A program made the translations under genes and the position numbers. The notes under the pieces are model-generated. The model was not told the DNA's origin, searched no databases, and worked only from the letters and a program-made list of their open reading frames with translations. This document shows positions 7,497 to 14,791 of a DNA stretch of 16,659 nt, one piece after another. The stretch is taken from assembly GCA_943914555.1 (NCBI GenBank), contig CALUCM010000025.1:1-16659 (forward strand). Direction: 5' to 3'. This DNA is from an uncultured Francisella sp. (lineage in GTDB: Bacteria; Pseudomonadota; Gammaproteobacteria; Burkholderiales; Neisseriaceae). Each line of letters begins with the position of its first letter. Positions within the stretch are counted from its first letter, which is position 1.

Positions 7497-8372
7497 GTGG
7501 ATAAATTTTGCATAGTAGCCGATTTTGGAAAGTCCTATTTGATTGCTGATCAAGCAGAAAATATATTTCAAGCACATGCTCGAGGGAAGAAAGTGCACTA
7601 TGCTTGTGGTGATTGGGTCAGAGCGATACAACTAAACGATAAGCAAGCGGTGATTGAAGAGCTTTTACCCCGAGATAACCTTTTATGTAGAACAGATCAC
7701 TACCATAGTAAGATCATCGCTGCTAATATCCAGCAAATTTTATTTGTGATTGCGCCTCGGCCTAAACCTGACTTTTATCTATTGCAGCGTGCTGTTATTG
7801 CTGCGGAAGCGTCTCATATTCCGTTGATGGTGCTTCAGAATAAGAAAGATTTAGAAGGTAGTAAAGAATTAAGCGAAAAGCTTTCTTTTTTTCAGGAAGT
7901 GGGTTACTTGTCTCTTAGTTTGACTGCACTGAATGACACTGAGTCACTTGAAAAGTATCTCAGCGGCCAAACAAGTTTGTTGATTGGACAATCTGGAGTA
8001 GGAAAAACAACGATTATTAATGGATTGCTCAAAAAACAAGTTGGGAAAGTGCAGGATATTTCGACTCATTGGCAAACGGGGAAGCACACCACAAGTCATA
8101 CTGTGAGATATCAGTTGGACCAAGGACAGAATAAGACGGTGATTATTGATTCACCAGGGCTACGGCAATTTGGCTTATATCATATTTCTCCTTCTCAATT
8201 GGCATCTTTATTTCCTGATTTTCGTGATTATTTGGGCTATTGTCGTTTTCGTAATTGTTTGCATCTGCATGAACCAGGATGCGCACTCAGACATGCCCTG
8301 GCTTTACATCAAATCAGAGAGGATAGATTCACCTTATTGCAAACAATTACGCAAGAGAATTTAAGACGTTAG
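7497..8372 (+). CDS. rsgA: Small ribosomal subunit biogenesis GTPase RsgA
   Basis: Circularly permuted GTPase that checks late 30S subunit maturation. The order is an N-terminal OB-fold (about 1-65), the permuted G motifs NKKD (115-118, G4), GQSGVGKT (164-171, G1), a TGKHTTSH segment (194-201, switch I/G2) and DSPG (218-221, G3), then a zinc-binding domain. The zinc ligands Cys249, Cys254, His256 and Cys262 have the same spacing as in E. coli. At 291 residues it is shorter than the E. coli protein (350), mainly through a missing N-terminal extension; it resembles the short Bacillus form in size. GTG at 7497 is the only start codon in the open frame upstream of the OB-fold; its ribosome binding site is weak. 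Its stop is only 15 bases from the end of an oppositely oriented tRNA gene. Confidence 0.95.
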   Translation: MDKFCIVADFGKSYLIADQAENIFQAHARGKKVHYACGDWVRAIQLNDKQAVIEELLPRDNLLCRTDHYHSKIIAANIQQILFVIAPRPKPDFYLLQRAVIAAEASHIPLMVLQNKKDLEGSKELSEKLSFFQEVGYLSLSLTALNDTESLEKYLSGQTSLLIGQSGVGKTTIINGLLKKQVGKVQDISTHWQTGKHTTSHTVRYQLDQGQNKTVIIDSPGLRQFGLYHISPSQLASLFPDFRDYLGYCRFRNCLHLHEPGCALRHALALHQIREDRFTLLQTITQENLRR

Positions 8373-8387
8373 TCCAAAAAGCATTGT

Positions 8388-8464
8388 TGGCGCGGCGGAC
8401 GGGACTCGAACCCGCGACCCCCGGCGTGACAGGCCGATACTCTAACCAGCTGAGCTACCACCGC
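8388..8464 (-). tRNA. tRNA-Asp (GTC)
   Basis: A complete cloverleaf on the minus strand: seven-pair acceptor stem (GCGGTGG with CCGCCGC, one G-T pair), T-arm GGGTTCGAGTCCC, anticodon GTC at 8430-8428, and a genome-encoded CCA (8390-8388). The anticodon-stem region CCTGTCACG matches other bacterial tRNA-Asp genes. It lies 4 bases after tRNA-Val on the same strand, so the two are probably one transcript. Confidence 0.95.
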
Positions 8465-8468
8465 GAAA

Positions 8469-8544
8469 TGGTGGGTGATAACGGAGTCGAACCGCTGACA
8501 TTCTGCTTGTAAGGCAGACGCTCTACCAACTGAGCTAATCACCC
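8469..8544 (-). tRNA. tRNA-Val (TAC)
   Basis: A complete cloverleaf on the minus strand with acceptor stem GGGTGAT/ATCACCC, D-arm AGCTCAGTTGG, anticodon TAC at 8511-8509, T-arm with GGTTCGACTCC and encoded CCA. It is very similar to E. coli tRNA-Val(UAC). It is first in the Val-Asp pair. The AT-rich DNA upstream has only a weak candidate promoter (TTGCTT, 19 bases, TAATAC). Confidence 0.95.
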
Positions 8545-8698
8545 TAAAAAAGCGTATTAAAGCAAAGTTTTAAAATTTAAGCAAGTTTTTGTTGCATTAA
8601 TTTATAGATTATTTAATCAGGTATTTGATTGTAAAAGATTTTATAATTTAAATATTCTCTGGGAGAAGAAAATTTACGCTGTTTTTCCCTTGAGCTTA

Positions 8699-8726
8699 TT
8701 GACTGTAACTGCAGGCAGGGTATAAT
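8699..8726 (+). promoter_or_regulatory. Strong sigma-70 promoter for tRNA-Ser
   Basis: TTGACT (8699-8704) and a perfect TATAAT (8721-8726) are separated by 16 bases. The likely start near 8733 gives a short leader before the tRNA. This is the best promoter match in the window, as expected for a stable RNA gene. Confidence 0.8.
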
Positions 8727-8751
8727 GCAGCCTTTCAAGACATTCTTATTA

Positions 8752-8841
8752 GGAAGCGTGGCAGAGTGGTTGATTGCAACGGTCTTGAAAACCGTCGAGG
8801 GTTCGCGCCCTTCGTGAGTTCGAATCTCACCGCTTCCGCCA
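8752..8841 (+). tRNA. tRNA-Ser (TGA)
   Basis: A 90-base class II tRNA: acceptor stem GGAAGCG/CGCTTCC, anticodon stem ACGGT/ACCGT with loop CTTGAAA giving anticodon TGA at 8786-8788, a long variable arm (CGAGGG..GCGCCCTTCG) typical of tRNA-Ser, T-arm with GTTCGAATC, and encoded CCA. A run of six T (8844-8849) follows directly and may help end transcription. Confidence 0.95.
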
Positions 8842-8928
8842 CCTTTTTTACTTATTCACAGCAGGTTTAGTGTATATTAACCCACTTGTTTTCTTGTCAT
8901 CAAGCCCATATTACCTTATCATTACTTT

Positions 8929-8934
8929 TATAAT
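8929..8934 (+). promoter_or_regulatory. Possible -10 element for the small membrane-protein genes
   Basis: A perfect TATAAT 38 bases before the ATG at 8973. No good -35 at normal spacing, and the area is AT-rich, so this is only a candidate. Read-through from the tRNA-Ser promoter is an alternative. Confidence 0.3.
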
Positions 8935-8972
8935 TTATCTAAATAAGTTGCAGGGATTTGGGGCTTGATATT

Positions 8973-9158
8973 ATGCGTTTTAATAGTGCTCAAAAAGAAG
9001 GACTCGCTAGAGTCATCGATACTCTCATCACTTCTGCAGTGATAGGAGCTTTGTTTGGTGTAACAGGGCACAGCGCTTTATCACAAGTGGAAATTGTCTG
9101 TTTGATAGCGGCTTGTCCAAGTTTATACCTATGTTCTTATTTATTAAGGGGAAACTAG
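8973..9158 (+). CDS. Small two-helix membrane protein of unknown function
   Basis: I do not recognise this 61-residue protein. It has a polar N-terminus (MRFNSAQKEGLARVID) that may form an amphipathic helix, then two hydrophobic segments at about 17-31 and 39-58 joined by a short GHSALSQ turn, ending in LLRGN. This is the layout of a small hairpin membrane protein. ATG at 8973 is preferred because GGGG at 8960-8963 is 9 bases upstream; a TTG at 8958 is also in frame but has no well-placed ribosome binding site. Its stop codon shares a base with the start of the next small gene, and the ribosome binding site of that gene lies within its last codons, so translation is probably coupled. The pairing makes it more likely to be a real gene. 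Confidence 0.6.
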   Translation: MRFNSAQKEGLARVIDTLITSAVIGALFGVTGHSALSQVEIVCLIAACPSLYLCSYLLRGN

Positions 9159-9247
9159 TGTTTATTTTACTCATGTTACTTTTCCTTGTGGCTATTGCGC
9201 TACTTACTTGGTATGCAATCAAACACCCTGATCTTGAAGAAAGATAA
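9158..9247 (+). CDS. 29-residue single-helix membrane microprotein
   Basis: GTG start overlapping the previous stop (TAGTG), preceded by a strong ribosome binding site AAGGGG at 9146-9151 with 6 bases of spacing. The product reads MFILLMLLFLVAIALLTWYA then IKHPDLEER: one transmembrane helix with a short charged tail, presumably cytoplasmic. This resembles accessory subunits of membrane complexes in size and shape (for example KdpF or CydX), but no sequence match is claimed. The strong ribosome binding site, the overlap and the clean helix-plus-tail design argue for a translated gene. Partner and function are unknown. Confidence 0.55.
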   Translation: MFILLMLLFLVAIALLTWYAIKHPDLEER

Positions 9248-9398
9248 TGCCTAGGCAAAAGTATAGGTTGTTTTATATGTGCCGTTGTTGATTTATCACT
9301 TTCAGCCTTGATTCTGATAGCTTTAATTTTTTTACCATAATCAGCAAGCTATACCTATCAAAAAAAGTGAACAGCGATTTTCTTTATTACACATTAGA

Positions 9399-10763
9399 TT
9401 AGTTAAATTGGTTGAGCAAATTTTCCACCGATTTTTTGGCATCGCCAAAATATATTAAAGTGTTATCTTTAAAAAATAGCGGGTTGGCTACACCTGCATA
9501 GCCAGTATTCATTGAGCGCTTAAATACAATCACTTGTTTTGCCTCCCATACCTTTAAAACAGGCATACCTGAGATAGGACTGCCAGGGTTTTCAGTAGCA
9601 GGATTTACAGTATCATTTGCACCGATTACCAGCACCACATCAGTGTTGACAAAATCAGCATTAATCTCATCCATTTCTAGCACAATATCGTAAGGTACTT
9701 TTGCTTCTGCCAATAATACATTCATATGTCCGGGCAAACGACCAGCGACTGGATGGATACCAAAACGTACTTTTATACCGCGATCACGCAATTTTTTCAC
9801 CAATTCTGCTAAAGGATATTGTGCTTGAGCAACTGCCATACCGTAACCGGGGGTAATGATCACGCTTTGTGCTTTTTTTAATATAGTTGCTACTTCATTG
9901 ACTGAGGCTTCTTTATATTCATCAGTAATTTCTTTGGATTGAGTGATTTTTCCCATACCGCCTGTGAGAATTGATAATAAGGAGCGATTCATTGCTTGAC
10001 ACATGATATAAGACAGAATTGCACCGCTTGAGCCAACCAACGCCCCTGTAATAATTAATAAATCATTTTCTAACATAAAACCAGCTGCAGCTGCTGCCCA
10101 GCCAGAATATGAATTAAGCATAGAGATAATGACAGGCATATCCGCTCCACCAATCGAAGCCACCAAATGCCAGCCAAAAAATAAAGCAATAATCAACATA
10201 ATTACCACGTAAGTTGGACTTTCTGTGGTGATAAAGCAAATTAGCATTAGAAAAGATAAAAGTAATGCTGCAATATTAAGTTGTGTTTTATACGTCAAAG
10301 AGATAGGTGCGCTCTTCATTTTCTCACTCAATTTTGCATAAGCGACCAAAGAACCTGTGAAAGTAATTGCCCCAATAAAAATCCCTAAGAAAATTTCTAA
10401 ATCATGGATTAATACCATCTGACTAGAGACCAGAGCAAGTGTTGCTAAACCATTAAGACCCACAAATACTGCAGTTAATCCGACAAAACTATGTAAAATA
10501 GCGATTAACTGGGGTAGTTGAGTCATTTGCACTTTTTTTGCTAGAAATAAACCTAAGCCGCCACCAATGGATATGGCAAGTAGAATCCACATGACGCCGT
10601 GGGTTGCAGGACTTAATATAGTGGCAATTAAGGCAATGCTCATACCGATGATGCCGTATCTATTTCCCCAGCGCGCGGATTCTTGTTTGGATAAACCAGC
10701 GAGACTAAAAATAAATAACAAAGCAGCAATAAGATAGGTAGTGTTAACAAATCCTTGATTCAT
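9399..10763 (-). CDS. pntB: NAD(P) transhydrogenase subunit beta
   Basis: Beta subunit of the inner-membrane proton-translocating transhydrogenase, which drives NADP+ reduction by NADH with the proton gradient. The 454 residues (E. coli 462) begin with a membrane domain of about eight or nine helices (to about 270). It includes His91 in HSFVGL, the conserved proton-path histidine, and the SMLNSYSGWAAAAAGF segment (214-229). The C-terminal NADP(H)-binding domain III has PGYGMAVAQAQ (305-315), GRLPGHMNVLL (341-351), GANDTVNPAT (381-390) and KRSMNTGYAG (415-424), the last binding the 2'-phosphate of NADP. The ATG overlaps the pntA stop by 4 bases (ATGA), with AAGGA 6-7 bases upstream, so translation is coupled. 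Confidence 0.97.
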   Translation of the reverse strand: MNQGFVNTTYLIAALLFIFSLAGLSKQESARWGNRYGIIGMSIALIATILSPATHGVMWILLAISIGGGLGLFLAKKVQMTQLPQLIAILHSFVGLTAVFVGLNGLATLALVSSQMVLIHDLEIFLGIFIGAITFTGSLVAYAKLSEKMKSAPISLTYKTQLNIAALLLSFLMLICFITTESPTYVVIMLIIALFFGWHLVASIGGADMPVIISMLNSYSGWAAAAAGFMLENDLLIITGALVGSSGAILSYIMCQAMNRSLLSILTGGMGKITQSKEITDEYKEASVNEVATILKKAQSVIITPGYGMAVAQAQYPLAELVKKLRDRGIKVRFGIHPVAGRLPGHMNVLLAEAKVPYDIVLEMDEINADFVNTDVVLVIGANDTVNPATENPGSPISGMPVLKVWEAKQVIVFKRSMNTGYAGVANPLFFKDNTLIYFGDAKKSVENLLNQFN

Positions 10764-12310
10764 GACTTTTCCTTATCTTTGACAAACATATTGAGCATGC
10801 GATGGGTGATGGCGAAGCCACCGAAAATATTAATGCTTACTAACAAAACGCCTAAAAATGCCAGAAGATTGACCCAGATGCCATTACCTTGAGCAATTTG
10901 TGCCAAAGCACCAATGATAACGATACCTGAGATCGCATTGGTTACTGACATTAAAGGTGTATGTAAAGAATGTGTGACATGCCAAATGACATAATAGCCC
11001 AGTACACAAGATAAACTAAAAATCATTAAATGGCTTAGAAAAGCGACCGGTGCAGCTAAGCTTAAACCAAGTAATAGTAAAAAACTTAAAGTTATAAGAG
11101 AGTATTTCCATTTGTTAGGCCGTCTCACATTTGCTAGTGATTGTTCTTGGGGTATAACTTTTGTTGTAGCAGATGGGCTTACTGATACTTGAATAGCAGG
11201 GGGAGGAAACATGATCTGACCTTGGTGACAGATGGTCATATGGCGAATAACAGGGTCAGAAAAATCAAGTATAAGCTCACCTTTTTTCTTTGTTGTAAGT
11301 TGGCTTAAGTTAGCTAAATTATTGGCGTATAGCTGAGAAGCTTGGGTTGGCAGACGATTGGCCATATCGATATAGCCGATAACACTTACCCCTCCTGCAG
11401 TAATAATCTGTTTGTCTTTTTCTGTATATTCGCAATTACCACCACCTCTAGCTGCTAAATCAATAATGACTGATCCTGGTTTCATTGCATCAACCATCTT
11501 TTTAGTGAGTAATTGAGGTGAGGGCTTTCCTGGGATGGCAGCTGTGGTGATTACTACGTCTACTTCTTTTAATTGTCTAGCAAACAGCTCCATTTCTGCT
11601 TGTATATAGGCTTTGGACATGGTTTTGGCATAACCGTCAGTACTACTTGCTTGCTTTTCCTCGATATCAACGCTTAAGAATTCTCCCCCCATCGATACGA
11701 TTTGTTCGGCAACCTCTTGTCGAGTATCAAATGCTCGTACTATTGCTCCCAAAGAATGTGCAGTACCAATGGCGGCTAAACCTGCTACTCCAGCTCCAAT
11801 CACGAGAACTTTGGCAGGAGGTATTTTACCAGCTGCAGTAATTTGTCCTGGGAAAAAACGTTGCATCACATTCGCTGCTTCGATTACAGCACGATAACCA
11901 CTGATATTGGCAAGAGAGGAGAGGGCATCCAAAGGCTGTGCACGAGAAATGCGAGGAACCATGTCCATAGCTAGTACACTGACCTTCTGTCTATTTAGTG
12001 CCTCAATAAGTTGCGGATGTTGGGCGGGCATAATAAAGGAAACTAAAATAGCTCCCTTTTTTAGTTTCTTGATTTCTTCAGTAGTGGGGGGGTTAACATG
12101 GTACACAATATCACAGTGCCAAGCTGCTGCTTTAGATACTAAAACAGCCCCTGATTTTTGATAATCTTCGTCACTAAAATAAGATCGACTTCCTGCTCCT
12201 TTTTCAATAGCAACATCAAAACCTAATTTAGTAAGTTGTGTGATAGATTCAGGGGTAGCTGCAACTTTATTTTCGCCAGTTAAGGACTCCTTAGGTATTC
12301 CTATTCTCAT
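10760..12310 (-). CDS. pntA: NAD(P) transhydrogenase subunit alpha
   Basis: Alpha subunit of the transhydrogenase. The 516 residues contain the soluble NAD(H)-binding domain I (about 1-375) followed by four predicted membrane helices (about 403-508), the fused arrangement of E. coli PntA (510 residues) rather than the split alpha-1/alpha-2 form. It starts MRIGIPKE, has the RAQPLDALSS loop (123-132), the Rossmann motif GAGVAG (172-177) with an acidic residue Asp195 at the end of the second strand, and TTAAIPGKPSP (255-265) and IDLAARGGGNCE (283-294). A proline- and serine-rich linker (about 369-398) joins the domains. The ribosome binding site before the ATG is weak. It is the first gene of pntAB; 313 bases of non-coding DNA separate it from the GH16 gene. 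Confidence 0.97.
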   Translation of the reverse strand: MRIGIPKESLTGENKVAATPESITQLTKLGFDVAIEKGAGSRSYFSDEDYQKSGAVLVSKAAAWHCDIVYHVNPPTTEEIKKLKKGAILVSFIMPAQHPQLIEALNRQKVSVLAMDMVPRISRAQPLDALSSLANISGYRAVIEAANVMQRFFPGQITAAGKIPPAKVLVIGAGVAGLAAIGTAHSLGAIVRAFDTRQEVAEQIVSMGGEFLSVDIEEKQASSTDGYAKTMSKAYIQAEMELFARQLKEVDVVITTAAIPGKPSPQLLTKKMVDAMKPGSVIIDLAARGGGNCEYTEKDKQIITAGGVSVIGYIDMANRLPTQASQLYANNLANLSQLTTKKKGELILDFSDPVIRHMTICHQGQIMFPPPAIQVSVSPSATTKVIPQEQSLANVRRPNKWKYSLITLSFLLLLGLSLAAPVAFLSHLMIFSLSCVLGYYVIWHVTHSLHTPLMSVTNAISGIVIIGALAQIAQGNGIWVNLLAFLGVLLVSINIFGGFAITHRMLNMFVKDKEKS

Positions 12311-12623
12311 AATTAGCTAGCTTCATTGTTTAGAAATTGACAGATGCATAATAGCTTAATTAATCATGGAATTCCAGTGAGAAGCAAGTTATTTACGTGA
12401 TTAATAGAACTAAAAATCGTTTTAGGTTAAGATGGTTAAAGTATGAGCAAAGCTGCCGCCATCTAAGCTGATTTAAGTATGGATTAATCCGCTATCAAGC
12501 GATTGCGTGCGCGACAACTTATTTAAACGATTTTTAAATAAAACATATTCAAGAGTCAAATAAAGATGTCCTAATCCTTTAAACAAGAACTATATATTAG
12601 AGAAATAGTTACTTAATTATAAG
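12311..12623. other. Intergenic region between pntA and the GH16 gene
   Basis: No gene of convincing length on either strand. It should hold the pntA promoter (minus strand); candidates are TTAACC, 18 bases, TATTAA, or a lone TATTAT at 12353-12348, neither strong. It also holds a perfect 10-base palindrome GGATTAATCC (12481-12490), a short GC-richer patch around 12450-12515 and an AT-only inverted repeat at 12519-12541. No typical intrinsic terminator for the GH16 gene was found. Confidence 0.5.
12519..12541. repeat. Perfect AT-only inverted repeat
   Basis: Arms TTATTTAAA (12519-12527) and TTTAAATAA (12533-12541) are perfect complements around the 5-base loop CGATT. There is no adjacent T-run, so an intrinsic terminator is unlikely. 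It could be a regulator site or a weak hairpin downstream of the GH16 gene; chance is possible in AT-rich DNA. Confidence 0.4.
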
Positions 12624-13433
12624 TTATTGCAAAGGGAAAACCCGCACTTTTTCTACTTCTAAAATTGGAGGTTTACTTCCAAGCGGACCAAAATCCGTCT
12701 CAGCTTTAGCATGTGGCAACTCAGTGCTTAAAATTATGTACTGAGATCTTTCAGATATAGGGACTTGGCGAGGTGTATTTACAACACGCTTCCCATCAAC
12801 ATAAAAAGAGTAATTTTTAGGTGACCAAAATAGGCCAAAACGATGAAATTTACCATCATCTAAAATAGATAAATGATCGGTATGAGACCAATGGCGTGCA
12901 TATTGTTGATAACCATTCCAATGAACGGCGTAGTTATTACCCGTTGCTGCTTGATTGTCCAAATGTTCAAATACATCTATTTCCATACCTGATTTGCTAG
13001 GATTAGTAATATCTTTACCATTGGTAGGCGACTGTAGCCAAAAAGCAGTCTGTACGCCAGGTTGATAATTAAAACGTAAATATGCCTCCCAATAACCATA
13101 AGTGCTTTCGAACAGCCCTTCAGTTGAAATCATTGCGCAGTAATGTTTTTTCTTTCCTTGATCAGTTTTTGAAAAAACATATAATCCCAAGTGACCATTC
13201 TCTATGGTCACCGCTTCAGGGGTATTAATACAATCTTTTCTTGGCCCAGAAAGACGTTGCTTCCAATGTGTTGGATCTAGAGAGCTAAAATTATCATAAA
13301 AAACTGGTGTTTTATGAGCAATCCAGGGATCGATATCTTCTGGTGCTTCTAAAAGAGGAGCTGCTATGTAGAAATTAGAAGTAAAAAAAAGTAAGTGTTG
13401 TGCTAATAAAGTGACTAAATTTCTAAATAACAT
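12624..13433 (-). CDS. Secreted GH16 family glycoside hydrolase
   Basis: Family 16 enzymes cut beta-1,3/1,4-glucans or galactans with retention of configuration. The 269 residues begin with a hydrophobic signal-like segment (about 4-25), so export is likely. The catalytic motif EIDVFE lies at 151-156, with Glu151 as nucleophile and Glu156 as acid/base; the extra residue (E.D..E) is the form seen in laminarinases and agarases. GYWEAYLRF (113-121) and TAFWLQSP (129-136) precede it, the usual strand pattern before the active site, and a terminal EVEKVRVF strand closes the fold. No carbohydrate-binding module is attached. AAGGAG stands 6 bases before the ATG and a good promoter lies just upstream, so it is transcribed on its own. 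The substrate cannot be told from the sequence; laminarin-type glucan is one option, agar-type galactan another. Confidence 0.88.
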   Translation of the reverse strand: MLFRNLVTLLAQHLLFFTSNFYIAAPLLEAPEDIDPWIAHKTPVFYDNFSSLDPTHWKQRLSGPRKDCINTPEAVTIENGHLGLYVFSKTDQGKKKHYCAMISTEGLFESTYGYWEAYLRFNYQPGVQTAFWLQSPTNGKDITNPSKSGMEIDVFEHLDNQAATGNNYAVHWNGYQQYARHWSHTDHLSILDDGKFHRFGLFWSPKNYSFYVDGKRVVNTPRQVPISERSQYIILSTELPHAKAETDFGPLGSKPPILEVEKVRVFPLQ

Positions 13434-13465
13434 TTTACACTCCTTAAATCAAAGTCAATATTTGC

Positions 13466-13494
13466 ATTGTATAGTCATCTTAAAATTTTCGCAA
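13466..13494 (-). promoter_or_regulatory. Promoter of the GH16 gene
   Basis: On the minus strand, TTGCGA (13494-13489) and TACAAT (13471-13466) are separated by exactly 17 bases. The expected start near 13459 gives a leader of about 26 bases containing the AAGGAG ribosome binding site. Confidence 0.6.
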
Positions 13495-13603
13495 AAGCTT
13501 CGAAAGTTATCTGAACTGCTCAAATAACCTTTTTCTTTAAAAGAATACATAAAACAAAAAGGACTTATAAAAAACACAGTTTTCTTATTACTTTTTTATT
13601 TAT

Positions 13604-14758
13604 CTAGTTAGTAGGTTTTGTCCCCATTTCTCTATTTGCTCGAAAATGACCGATGACTCCGATAGGCAAGCTGCATTTAAGCATTTGCCAAACAACCTTA
13701 GCAAACTGAGCAGGAAAGGGGGCGATATTGTAAGGTAAATTATACTTTTTACAGATTGCCTGAATGCGAGGTGCAATCTCGCTATATCGATTAGAAGGTA
13801 AGTCAGGAAATAAATGATGTTCTAAATGAAGGCTTAAATTACCAGCCATAATATGCAAAAGTCTAGCCCCTGTGAAGTTACAAGAGCCAACGATTTGCCG
13901 ATAATACCAATGTCCTTTACTTTCATTTTTTACCACTTTGGGATCAAATAGCTCTGCTTCTGGTGGAAAATGACCACAGAATATCACCACAAAAATCCAT
14001 AAGTTTCTTAATCCATTTGCAATAAGATTTCCAATAAATACAAAAGGAATGTAAGTAAAAGTAAATGACGGCAAGATAGAGAGAAGTGGAAAGAAGATAT
14101 AATCTTTAAATAGCTGACGTAACAGCTTAGGGAGATAAGGACCAAGCTCGCTAAGCAGTTGTCTTAGGCTTTTGGTACGATGAATAACCCAATCTTCTAT
14201 ACGCCAAGTTTGCAGAGCTACACCCCACTGGAAGAAAAAAGCTAGGGGAATCGCATAAAAAGGTTGAAATAAATAAATCCAGTGCCATGGTTGATCTTTT
14301 CGTATGCGCACAACCCCGTAGCCAATATCGTGATCCATGCCAAGCACATTAGTATAGGTATGATGCAGATAATTATGGGTATGACGCCAATTATCACCCA
14401 GACAGATACAATCCCACTCATAAGTTGCTCCTTGTAACTGAGGATCGTTGGTCCAATCATATTGGCCATGCATGATGTTATGACCAATTTCCATATCAGA
14501 TAGTATTTTAGAGATCCCTAAAAGAAACCCGCCAACAACAACAGCACTTGGTAACCACCAGGAGCTTAGCGGTAGCCAGCAAAGCCATAAAATAGCACGG
14601 CCAGCAAAGGCAAGATAGTGTGTAGCAGCAAAAATGCGCCGAATGTATTTCACATCTGCCTCGCCTAAACTATGAGTGATTTCTTTTCTAATTAAATCTA
14701 TGTCTGCAGCTAGAGAATCTAGCTCTTGTGGAGATAAAGTCGTTTGATGCAACGTCAT
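13604..14758 (-). CDS. Membrane fatty-acyl desaturase
   Basis: Di-iron membrane desaturase that introduces a double bond into an acyl chain (CoA- or lipid-linked). The 384 residues carry the three histidine boxes: GHNIMHG (His93, His97), HTHNYLHH (126-133) and HLEHHLFP (311-317), with an additional GHF at 262-264. Hydrophobic segments lie at about 45-85, 160-182 and 221-262. The layout resembles bacterial acyl-CoA/acyl-lipid desaturases such as DesB of Pseudomonas and DesA3 of Mycobacterium tuberculosis. AGGAGT lies 9 bases before the ATG. It follows the reductase gene by 33 bases on the same strand; DesA3 and DesB likewise work with a neighbouring reductase, which supports an electron-transfer pair. 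The position of the double bond and the exact substrate cannot be read from the sequence. Confidence 0.9.
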   Translation of the reverse strand: MTLHQTTLSPQELDSLAADIDLIRKEITHSLGEADVKYIRRIFAATHYLAFAGRAILWLCWLPLSSWWLPSAVVVGGFLLGISKILSDMEIGHNIMHGQYDWTNDPQLQGATYEWDCICLGDNWRHTHNYLHHTYTNVLGMDHDIGYGVVRIRKDQPWHWIYLFQPFYAIPLAFFFQWGVALQTWRIEDWVIHRTKSLRQLLSELGPYLPKLLRQLFKDYIFFPLLSILPSFTFTYIPFVFIGNLIANGLRNLWIFVVIFCGHFPPEAELFDPKVVKNESKGHWYYRQIVGSCNFTGARLLHIMAGNLSLHLEHHLFPDLPSNRYSEIAPRIQAICKKYNLPYNIAPFPAQFAKVVWQMLKCSLPIGVIGHFRANREMGTKPTN

Positions 14759-14791
14759 ATTTTATTTACTCCTAATTAATGTTTAGTAATT

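Noticed and set aside
9248..9257. Palindrome TGCCTAGGCA just after the second microprotein gene
   Set aside because: Perfect but without a loop or a T-run, so not a terminator, and too short to claim as an operator.
9028..9258. Minus-strand open frame of 76 codons over the two microprotein genes
   Set aside because: No recognisable protein features and no ribosome binding site noticed; it is antisense to a pair with good start signals.
9317..9352. Inverted repeat ATAGCTT/AAGCTAT between the microproteins and pntB
   Set aside because: Only 7 base pairs with a 22-base loop and no T-run directly after it; too weak to call a terminator.
11907..12161. Plus-strand open frame of 84 codons inside pntA
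   Set aside because: Antisense shadow of the conserved NAD-binding domain; no independent support.
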